The notes under the pieces were generated by a model that made no database searches, was not told where the DNA came from, and was given only the letters and a program-made list of their open reading frames with translations. This document shows positions 36,699 to 48,600 of a stretch of 64,000 bases of DNA, in pieces. The position numbers and the translations under genes were made by a program. Within the stretch, counting starts at the first letter, position 1; each line of letters begins with the position of its first letter. Source of the stretch: Branchiostoma floridae. Its lineage: Eukaryota; Chordata; Leptocardii; Amphioxiformes; Branchiostomatidae. The DNA is taken from the NCBI RefSeq assembly GCF_000003815.2, contig NC_049996.1:10956806-11020805 (forward strand). Direction: 5' to 3'.

Positions 36699-39600
36699 GT
36701 ACAAATTTCAGAACTCTACTCTCTTGTGTTGCGGAGAAACCTGAGCTAGAAACCCGACAACATTATCAAACTACACATAGGCGACCTCTTACAGAAGGAT
36801 GGAAAACTGCAGAAATGAAAGTTTATTTTATTGTAACGTTATACCAAGTGTCTGTACGCTATATATTTTATACATTGAGGGGACTGTCTGTTGTCTTTTT
36901 TGGTTTAACACTTCAGCTGTTGTCTTGTATCCGACAGTGGAGGGACAGATCATAATTTATCACACTGCACTCTGTAAGGGTCAGGTGAACTGTGGGTGAC
37001 CTTTGTACAGAGAGGCACCTGCTTTGATAAGTAGAAACATATCAAAGGTGACCAAATAACCGTTACCTATTTAACGTGGTTAAGTTTCAAAGACTTCTAG
37101 GTTTGTACATAAAATAGTTGCAAACTAGCCTCAGACTTCTGTTGGCTCTACCAAACGTCAACGATTGATGAAAAGTGAATAATAATTTGTGACAATAGCT
37201 TTTCTGATGCTGCAAATAACCCTTGTCTAATTTATCAATTCTGCTGGCCAAAGTCTCTGGGGGTAGAATATTTTCTCTTTAACAAAAACTACTTAGATAA
37301 TCTTAGATTAGCTATATTTCACAGAATCTTTGCTACAATTTAATTGTTGTTATTCACTTTTAATACTTCAGCTTTGGCCAGTCCAATCCAACATTCTACC
37401 TGAAGAAGGGACAGACTGATTATGTCATGCGGAAGAAACCACCGGGACGCCTCCTTAAAGGGGCACACATGGTACAGTCCATTTTATTGCATTCTTTTTC
37501 ATCACATGAAAATAGGCAGTTAATGAGGTAACACAATAAAAGGCCAAGACTATTAAACGTTCCTGTCAATAAGAATTTTTTCACTATTACCAAGATAGTC
37601 TTGTAAATAAGAATCTCCGACCTGCCAAATGGAAGTTGACTAATTTGCCTCCTGGGCCATTGCACACTTAACACCAAATCATTGAATAGATGTATACTGT
37701 TCACAGTTTTCTTGTGCTAGGCCGTAAGACATATATAGCTATGTATCCCAACCAACATTCACGAAAACCAATCTCTCTCTCTCTTGTCCGTTCGTCAGCA
37801 TAGACGATGACAAAAAAAAAGAAACCCATCACATTGTCCTGTCAGTGTGTTGAGTTGTAGCTTATGCTATGTACCCCTACCAACATTCATGAAAACAAAA
37901 TGTACCTACTAGTAGATCTACATATATCTGCACAGCTACGTTCTTGATGTTCATTGATGTTCATTGGTGATCGTTATCTGACATTTGCCTGTACCGTCAT
38001 GTTAAGGTTGAGCGAGAGTACAGGATCATTGCAGCCCTCCACTCGGTGGGTTTCCCTGTGCCCTGTCCCATTCTCTTCTGTTCGGACACTAACGTCATCG
38101 GCACAGAGTTCTACATCATGGAGCATGTCAAGGTAAGTCCATAGAACAAACAAACAAACAAATAAGCAACAAGCAGAAAATGTTATCAACACAGTCAGAA
38201 CTAAAATACCTGTACTTTGTAGATAAAACACAGACCTGTACTATTGTACAAGTAAAAATAGGTGTATGTTAATAAAAAATAGCTTTGAAAATATTGTTTC
38301 AGCCTATACATGTATATTGTCGGTAGTAATTTACTAGCAGTGTACAGAACTTCAGACGTGTGTTTGATCTTAAAATAAACATTTTCATGTTCATTTTTCT
38401 GTTCTCACATATGCCCTATGGTCTTTCTTGGCCCATCTTCATTGTGAGATGCTTCCATCTCTCTTTGATAGGGAAGAGTTTTCCGAGACGTGTCGTTAAA
38501 TGAGTTACCTGCGGAAGAGAGGACAGCAGTGTACAACGCCATGGCAGAGACACTGGCTCAGCTACACTCTGTAGACTGGAGAAAACTCAAACTGCACGAC
38601 TTTGGCAAGGAGGGAAACTACTGCAAGAGACAGGTAATAAGACTGTACTGTTAGCAAACCAGGGTTGTCCCCACAAATCCGACATCTGGTGTGACAGTTT
38701 TATTTTTCTCAATTTTAGACGATTTAGATCAATTCTGTCATTTTGGATATGATAGTTTTCACAAAGCTATTACCTACCATTGTAGTAAGGTATTCATTCC
38801 ACGTGGGGTTCAGTGAGGAAAGTGCCTTTCCCAAGATGATATGTTGATAGATTGATTAGGACGGTATTTTGACTAACCCTAATACCTTTTCCCTCATGAC
38901 CTTAATGAAAAGTGGCCTGCAAGCCAATTTGAGGTTTCTCATGAATAAACAAAGGTTCAAACAAACAAACACACAAACATTTGGCCCTGGGAATCAAACC
39001 CGTGACTTTTCGATCTCCTTATTGATATTGATGACACAATGTTCTGCATTTGTCAAAAGCAACCATTGATTTTCTTTTTCTTTTTGTACCCTCTAGCTAT
39101 CCACATGGACCAGACAGTACCAGGCTGCAGCTACTGGTGACATCCCGGCCATGAACCGGCTCATCCAGTGGTTAAACCAGAACCTTCCTGCTGAGGACAC
39201 CAAAACCACCATCGTACACGGTGACTACAAACTGGACAACGTCATCTTCCACCCCACTCAGGTACGTCTTTCTGCAGTAAGGAGGCAAATAAATATGTTC
39301 ATGTGTTGATGGAGGTTAATAATGGTATGAAACAGTAGAGGCAGGCAAGAAGAAAAAGTCTCCTGGCTACCAGAAATTGAACCCGGGCTAAAAACTGTTT
39401 GACCAAAAGTCTGTTCCCTTTGAAATGGTCAGTTGGTGGTGCTTGAACCCCACTGGTATTTGTAGATGATATCACTCTCCAGGTAAACAATATTTGTCTC
39501 AGATTTTTTATTCAGTCTTTGACAAACTCACTAAAGACTGTCCAAAGAAGCAAAAAACTATAAGGCACTCAATAGAAACAGTGTAAGTTACAAATTCACA

Positions 39601-42600
39601 AAGAAATACTGTTTCCAGTTATGCAGTATCTTTAGCAACATCTTTATGTATTGACATATTTTCCTATGATTAAAAAAGTTTAAAAAGTTTTTGTTTGTAA
39701 AATTTTGTGTTTTCTGCAGCCCCGAGTGATTGCTGTTCTAGACTGGGAGTTGTGCACCCTGGGTGACCCCCTGACAGACCTGGCCTACCTCTGTCAACCT
39801 TACAACTGGCCTGAAGATCTGCCCCAACTCAACATGGCACAACCCTCAGGAAGTGGTATGCAAGTTTCCCTTTGTTCTTACTTAGATCACTCATATTCGA
39901 TGTATTTATTCCACACTTACACTTACAGACAGAAAGAAAATTACTCTCCTCTTATTAACATAGCAAAACCCACAAATAACAGAAAAGGGGGGATCATACG
40001 TCTTCTATCGTCTCAGAAAAAGAAGTCAAACCCAATAAGTTACAGTTTGGTGTTGAACCTTAGACTAGAGTAGTCTCTTAATATACTGTTTGTTTGTCTG
40101 TCATTTTTTGTCACTTGCAATTACAATGTAACCCCTCAGGCAAGAACTTGCAGTAAACAATTAATTTTTTTGAGAATGAGAATTAATCACATGTCCATAA
40201 TTTTGAGTAAATATTTACTGGTGGCACTACTTAGGCGTTGACTTAGTAAACATTAGCGCCCCTTGTTCTACTTTAGTGGACCGTATAACTGAGGTAGCAG
40301 GCATTCCAAGCCAGGACCAGTTTGTACAGAGGTACTGCACCGCTAGGGGGCTGCACTCCCGACCCGACAACTGGGAGTTCTACCTGGCTCTGTCCTTCTT
40401 CAAGGGAGCCTCCATCTGCCAGGTAAGGTTGTTTAGGTCACACTAGCCCCCTGCTGTAGTGATTGCACAAAGTTGTGTGGCCCAGGGCTTCTGAAATGGA
40501 GATGGACACCGCCCTATGCACCACCTGGTGCGGGAAGGACTTAAACTAACTTAACACAAGGCCACAATTAGCATTTTACGTTTATGGAGGACATACCAAT
40601 GTTGTCTTTCTTCACAGCTGATATTCTCTGTTCTCCGACTTTGATATGTCAGCCTCCAATGAGACAATATCAAATGATCACCATTTAGTGTATGGTCAGG
40701 GTACCCAAACTACTGCAAAAAAGACAATTTTCCTGTCAGAAATCTTAACAAATCTAGGCAACTGCTTGGAGACTAGGAGTCCCAAACTTGCTCCTGTATT
40801 GACTGTAATCTTGAAGCAGATGTAGGGTTTTACATGTGTTTGTTAGGCTTTTTATTCATCTACCGAGTGGTCGACTTTTATTTGAAAGATGGTCAAATAC
40901 AGACCAATAAAAAGAGGAATGAAAAGCGTAAGGAACAATGAATGCAACACTTAGCCCTACATCTGGGAAGATGCGTGACGGGTGCCTGTTCCACCCACCA
41001 GGGTGTGTATGCCCGAGCCTTACAGGGAAACGCCAGCTCCGATATGGCACATGCTGTGGGTGTGCTTGTTGAACCTCGGGCTAGGACAGGACTTGAGATA
41101 GCTTTAAGGTTAGTCATACTGTACATGTACGAAATGCCGAAGTTCATTTCCTTGTTCTCAGGATCTTTAAGTGTGATGCAAAACATATTTTCAGTCCCTG
41201 TACTTAAATCTTCCAAGGAAGATATAAGTTCTGAGGAAAAAAAGGCAGACGTTTTTCTTAGATTACATTTTTTTTCTCTGCATTTTCCTTCTTGTCATTC
41301 AACATCAAAAATCTGAGAGGGAAGGAAATGAATTAGTTTGGCATACATGCACAACATGGTTTGTTTTACTTCAATGCTGCTTTGAAGCTACATGAACCAT
41401 CTAAAATTGCACAGTTCTGTTTAGTGTATGCTGTTTCTTGATTTTGTCAAAAAAACTTTGAAGGAGCTTTGAGCTTGAAACAAACTAAGTGTGCATTTAT
41501 AATCATATCAATGATACGCAAATGTACAAGGGCACCTTTCAGTGTACATAATGATGTGTGGTAGTGGTACTGAATCAAGAACCAAGAGGCCACGTCTAGC
41601 GAAATAATAGACGTTAAACGAGGACAACAACAACAACAACAATCAAGTAAAAAAAATCATAACAGTTTGAGAGGACCGAAATTGGGTGTTAAGTTTTCTA
41701 GGCAAGGTATTATCTGTTCAAAAAGAGTTCTTTTCATAATCATTGGCAAAATCGATTTTTACAAACAACTCAAACCATGCATTCATATAACTTGCCCCTT
41801 AAAGTTTAAAAGCAAGTTGCAGTTCATAGTTAGACAGAAAGGTGGCGCTTGTGTACCAGCACTACCACTGGTCAAAGGTTAAAAGTTTACCGTGTCAAAG
41901 GTCAATGCCCTAGCTGCCACTGCACTCTTGCTGTCCAAAGTCTGCAAACTCTGTGTGAAACACTTGTGTAAGGACAGCAGCTTCAGGTTAGTATTTCTGA
42001 CTTTCTGTGCAAACCAGAGGCAACAGTTTGCTGTGCTGAGAGTCTCAGATACTTCTGGGTTTATGCTGACATTTTGGACCTTACACAATGGTCATCTCGT
42101 AACAAGGTCACTTCAAGGTGTGACACTGAGGCCACTCTGAGGTTACAGTAATACATAATATATATTACTGTATCTACTGTGATTCAAACTTTGGAAAGAT
42201 GTTTGCAAGCCATTATGAAGGTTTCCATTGCGTATACATAGCCAGGAATGGTTAATTAAGGAGGTGGATTCACATATGTTCTAGAAATCAGGCTATATAT
42301 CTCTGTCAACCGTGGCATGTCTGCCAGGTCCCACCACTTGTTGCTGCGTCTTTAGATAAATTTCCAGGTAAACCTAGAGATTGCTCCATAGTTCCCTAAT
42401 ACATTCAACAAATTTAAGGCAACTAAGGAAGGATAGTTAATCTAACATTAGTTTTAAGTACAATATAATGATACAACTTTTATTAGTTTTACCCAAGTTT
42501 TAGCTACAAATGTAGATTGTACATCATGTCAGTATGGTGTTACATAGACAGATCCCTGCAGTTGGAAATGAATCTGCTAGAGGGAGCAAGATTTTGCAAT

Positions 42601-45600
42601 TTTTTCTTAGTCTAAGGCCTATCCACAAACTGGAAAACACTCATAAGATTGGTAAAACCTTTTGAATCAGCATTACCACCTACAGAAGCTGTTGAACATT
42701 GAACAAACTTGTATCCTCCATACATCATACAAAGCCCATACACTGAAAGGTGCCCTCTGTGCTGATTTTTTACTGCCTGTTTCAAGCCCCCCTCTCCCCC
42801 ATATTTTCCAGGGGGTGTATAAGAGAGCTTTGCAGGGCAATGCTAGTGCAGCACAGGCAGAAATATTTGGACTTATAGTGGAACCATTGGCTGGTGCAGG
42901 AGTGAAAATAATAGAACGGTGAGGACAACAATGGACTTTTGAATGGATTTTGGTGGCCTTTTTTTTCTTTTTCAGAAAGACCAAAAACTACAGTTATTTA
43001 AAGACAAGGCAAGAAGGGCTCTTTGGAAATATTGAGCTGAAAATACAGGAAACTGCAAAAAATAGGTTTTGCAAAATGTAATTAAAGAAAGGACAGATTC
43101 TGATTGGAAAAAAAATTGCTTGAAGTTTGAACTAACAGTTACTTTAATAGTTGACCTTCATTTTGTGGTATAAATGTCTCGCATATACTCTTTCCTCTTG
43201 GCCCCAATCCTTACTGGTCTACCATTATATGTAATGTTGATCTAAGATAAATGATAATATTAGCAATATATGAAGCAATAATTGAAGCAAAGATAGTAGG
43301 AAAGGGATCTATCTTACCTCAGGCTGTCTCTATATCAATGTTGTTTGTGTTGCACCCATCAGAAAGATGTCAGCTCAGACCGGCTCTCTGCTCCAGCCTT
43401 CACCTAAAGGTCAGGAGCTGTTAAACAGGGTCAGGGCTTTCCTGGAGCAACATGTGGCACCAGCATTTAAGGTATGTGCAGCTCTGTATCAATCAATGTA
43501 ATGTTGTGCCCATGTATACAGATAGCAGTGGAATTGTGGTAGCATTGTAATAGATTTACTCACAGTGACTTCCAAATGCACATAGTTCTAGTCCAACCTG
43601 TACAAGTGACCACCTCTACATAAGGTCCACCTGGCCAATATCACCACTTTTTGGACAGATCCCTTTGTTGATTCTTCCCATGGACACAAGTATTAAGAAT
43701 CTTGTCTTAAGTAACCTGTCCACATAGACCATGAGAGGTGTTCTTGTGTAGGTTTTTTCATTTTTAAATGTAATTTCTATCCCTTTCCTTGTCTCTTGTT
43801 CTTACTCTCCCCTTCTCTCTTACTCTCATCCGTCACTCTCTCATCTCTCATCCTCCCGCATGCACTCTCTCTCCCTTTCTATTTTTCTGTGTAATACAGA
43901 GCAAAAAAAACAACTGAAAACTTACCATTGTGTGCTTTGTTTTGTGGCAGACTTATGAAGAACAAGTTGCCAAGAACAGATGGGGTGCCCCTCCCATTGT
44001 GGATGAAATAAGGGTAAGTTGTCCTAACTTCCTTTAATGGCTAACTTACATTTGTTCTTGTTAAACCCTCTTTCATTGGTACCATGTTGGAAGCCCCACA
44101 GTATAATGACATTACGTTGTAACTAAGATTTAAAACTTTTGTCACTTAAAAGAGCATGCATTTATGATGAATTGTTTTAAGATGTCAAACGACTGGAAAC
44201 CACAAGTAGCACAGGACTTCCTATGTGTCCTATTAGACAACCATGGCTGGAAAGATAATTCTGAAGCCCTGCCTATATCTAACATGGAGAATTTTGCAGG
44301 CTAAAGCAAAGGCTGCTGGTCTATGGAACCTGTTCTTACCGGATGTGAGCGGTCTCAGTGTGTTGGACTATGCCTTTATAGCAGAGCAGACAGGGAGATA
44401 CATGCCGCTGGGACCAGAAGCCTTCAACTGCCAGGCCCCAGGTTGGACATCCTTGTTTACGTGTTTATTGTTGTTGTGTAGGCCAAGGCCAAGGCGGAGG
44501 GTTTGTGGAACTTGTTCTTGCCGTCAGTAAGCGGTCTGAGCCAGTTGGATTACGCATTTGTGGCAGAAGAAATGGGACGATATGGGAAGATGGGGTCAAT
44601 GCCTTTCAATTGTAGTGCACCAGGTCGGTTTAACTTGTTGGAATTATTTTCAAATTATCATAGTAAAACAAGCAAGAGAATCATTTCCACTCTTTACTAT
44701 TAAGGAAGCAGAATATTTTTTTCCTTTTAAAAATGTTTGAAATCAGAAGCCAATCAGTGAAAAGTTATCAAAGTTTTAGTCTATAAGAACTCTCTCGAAT
44801 ATGGTAAAAACCCAAAAGATTTCACACTTAAAGCGTGAATGTGAAATATTCTTCTGTCACTGTGGTGGCATGTTAAAAGGGTATTCCAAGTTTCATCATA
44901 TCTACAAGTCTGTATTATATATAGGAGAAATTTGAATCTGATATTTTCCCCTCTTAGACTTAACAATGGCTTTAATAGCTTAACTGACTTAAAATGATCA
45001 GATACAGTTATTTTCTTATTTAGACAGACCATATGAAAGTTTTTTGTTGTTGTTTATTCCCCAGACACAGGAAACATGGAGACTATCCACCTGTACGGCA
45101 CACCTGAGCAGAAGAAGACGTGGCTTGTTTAGACAGACTACATGTATATGAAAGTTTTTTGTTGTTGTTGTTTATTCCCCAGACACAGGAAACATGGAGA
45201 CTATCCACCTGTACGGCACACCTGAGCAGAAGAAGACGTGACTTGTTTAGACATACCATATTTAAGTTTTTGTTGTTGTTTATTCCCCAGACACAGGAAA
45301 CATGGAGACCATCCACCTGTACGGCACACCTGAGCAGAAGAAGACATGGCTGGAGCCACTGCTGGAAGGGAAGATCAAATCCTGCTTTGCCATGACTGGT
45401 AAGAAAAACTAAGATCATCCACACATTCAGGCTACATTGCAGTATTTACTATGCATATTCTTAACAATGGGAATCATGGGAGAAAGAGGCTGTCAAAAAT
45501 CACCTACCTGACTTTTAGAACATGAAAAACTCACATTGGCATAGTTGTCCGGCCTCTGAAGAGTAATTTGACGACAAAAAAAGGAAAAAATTTACGGCGG

Positions 45601-48600
45601 AATTATATTATACGCCATCAAAACATACGTGGTGACCTTTTCACCCCCTTTCACAGCCTGTAAACAACACCAAAACACCTAACTTCTAAGGCCTACTGCA
45701 ACCACAAATATCACTAAGAATCTGTTTTTTCAACACAATATAGAAGCTAAAACCCTTACCTATAATATGCACCTCCAAAATCCAAACATATCCCAAGAAA
45801 AACATTTCTACAGCCACTTTGGCCAAGGCTACCTAAGCATTCTGAATAGGCTGAAACTGGGTCATCTGCGCAAGTCCGGAAATACCGAAATTTGCCCTTC
45901 AGGTGAGGGGTTTAGGTGGAAATCTGCACTGTACTGATAGGTTGCTAGGTGGCACTTTTGATACAGGGTGTCACTAACAGTTAGGCCGTCCTCATCCCTA
46001 ACCAGCAAGAGATTGTGCACAGGCTAGCTTCCTATCCAGGTAATGGAGCATGAATCAATCAATCTAGACTAATGTTTCAAAGAATGAGGAATAAGAAAGC
46101 CAAGGTTTACTTGCATGATGTTTGATTATACCTTTTGAAGAGAAAATGCTATTTTCTACATAGACGAGTTATACAAGTACAAGAATGTTTGGTGTGACAT
46201 CCGTAGGTAAAAATTCACATATCATATTGTCATGGAAAAACATTTGTCAGACATTCCAACTTTTTGTGGTACCTGTTGTTGCTAACGAAGTTGAGCTTGA
46301 AAAGGCTTGTGGATGTTCTAGTTCTAAGTCTTTGCTATTTTGTATATGTATTTTAGAGTCCATCTGCTTTAACATTTACAACTGTCTTAAGCGTGAAGAC
46401 CTGTGCATATCAGTGTACTTTCGACTTTGTAGTTTTAGTTTTATATGACATCCTTACACAATTTGTACTTAGAATCGTTATGAACTGCATTCTATTCACT
46501 TTGACCTGTCATTGTTATAGAGCATAAACGTGCAGTAAAGGTCTTCAATAATTACAGAGCCTGATGTGGCCTCCAGCGATGCCACCAACATGCAGTGCAG
46601 CATTGAGCGTCAGGGGAACGAGTATGTGATCAACGGGAAGAAATGGTGGACCAGTGGGGCCGGCCATCCTCACTGTAAGGTCGCTGTACTCATGGGCAGG
46701 ACTGGGGACAGCAAAATGCCAAGGTAGGTTTATAGTTGTTTTTTTGTTTTTCTACATGTACAGCATATTTTCTCAGTAAAAGCAGTGGGTACTGAGGATG
46801 GTCATAATACAGCATGGTTTTGTTTTGTTTTCTACCACACTATGTACTAGTGGCAATATCTTCTTATTTAGTGTTTGTTTGTTCATCAAATCTATAAGAG
46901 CATTTGGATCAAATTTAGAATCATAGCATTGTTTTCTCAAAACTCTTCGCAATAGAGGTTGGAGAATCTGCAAGAATCTGTAGACTGTAAAAAAAAGTAT
47001 AAATATTTACAAAAAATGACATATCACATGGAGGACATGTTTTTTAAAACAGTGTTAATTTTGATGGATACTTTTGTGTTGTTAAATTAAATGTTTATAA
47101 GCGAATTCAAGTTTCTGCCATTTTCCTTGCATCCCTCAGACACAGACAGCACAGTATGATCCTGGTTCCCATGGACGCACCCGGCGTGAAGATTATCCGT
47201 GCACTGACAGTGTTCGGCTACGACGATGCCCCCCACGGACACTGTGAGGTTCACTTCACCAATGTCCGTGTCCCTGTCACCAACATGCTACTGGGAGAGG
47301 GAAGAGGGTTTGAGATAGCCCAGGTTTGTATGGACAGACAAGTCACTAGTTATATGTTAAACTTGGTTTTATGGCATCCTTTGGAAACCTTATTTTATGC
47401 AGAAGTATGTGTGTGTAGCTATCAAAGGATACTATAAAAGGATGCCATGAAATACTGTATAAGTTGCAATATTGGTAAATTTTTAGTCTTCCTATGGTAC
47501 TTAACAAAAGGTCAGAGATGCATGTATGCTATGTTCCACAAAACTGAATTACACGACTCAAAACAAGGATGTAGATCCACTATAACCCCAAAATGGTATC
47601 TTGTAAATCCATCCAAGAAGGTAATTTTCAAGTGTAAAATCCCCAATGGCCGTGTTTTTATATGAATCTTTTCAGGAAAGTAGATATTGGATGCTTTGTA
47701 TGTTTACTAAAGTCATATAGATACCCTTTTCAATTCTTGTCTTTCAGTCATAGACTGAAGTAAGATTGTACAATGTACAATGTACAAAACTGTAAAAAGA
47801 TTTATCTCTCACAAGAGGATCAAAGACTAATTTGAACAAAGTAAGCTTAAGTGGCTCATTTCATTGTACTTAGATTAATAGGCTTCATATGGCTCGAACT
47901 TGGAAATTTACGGATTAGCCTTACGCAAGGGACAATGTCAGTTGAACTTGAGAAATCATATGGACGTTTAATGGGTATCAGATGGTGGTAAATTTGTAAA
48001 TTTATGTACAAATGTAAGGTAGAAGTATTTGATCATGGGTAAGTGCTAAATTATGATGTTGGCTCAAACTTAGAAATATATGGCTCAAACTTCGAAATTT
48101 ACGGATTAGCCTTTCTCTAGGGATAATGTCAGTTGAACTCGAGAAATCATATGAACAGTTAATGGGTATCAGATGGTGGTAAATTTGTAAATTTATGTAC
48201 AAGTGTAAGGTAGAAGTATTTGATCACGGGTAAGTGCTAAATTATGATGTTGGCTTTAGACCATCAAGGCAAAAGGTGTCAAGTCAACTTATAGTGGGTG
48301 TGGTCGCAAGTAATTTTTTATCGGGGCTCAAAATTTATTTTTGGAATAGGCATACTGGTGTAATTAACCTAAAACTTTGGTATATAGAATTCCATACATA
48401 TGTAGATAACTTTACGCAAATAATTACTGGGTGCGTTTGTAGATGCTTTGGTGCATCCAATATCAAAAATTTGTTGCACAGCTCAATCTTTAATTTTGAA
48501 TTCAGTAAAATATCTATCTAAACCACTGGGCTAGTCTTTTGGTTCTCTGAGATGCAGGCATGTTAATGTAACAATCATAATAAATATCTATTAGTATATT

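Larger units (their letters stand above)
45020..45290. repeat. Tandem triplication of intron tail plus exon-12 start
   Basis: The block TTAGACAGACCATATGAAAG, TTTTTGTTGTTG, TTATTCCCCAG and the first 59 exon bases is present three times, with exon starts at 45065, 45183 and 45291 (steps of 118 and 108 bp). Copies differ by small indels and point changes, so this is not a simple assembly stutter. Confidence 0.88.

Noticed and set aside
36419-36955. 178-residue plus-strand frame over ACAD11 exon 1
   Set aside because: It runs in a different frame from the conserved exon, begins at a non-ATG codon and crosses the exon-1 donor into the intron.
47889-48256. Duplicated exons inside ACAD11 intron 14
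   Set aside because: The two units lack long open frames shared between copies and have no acceptor/donor pair of matching phase; the coding sequence is complete without them.
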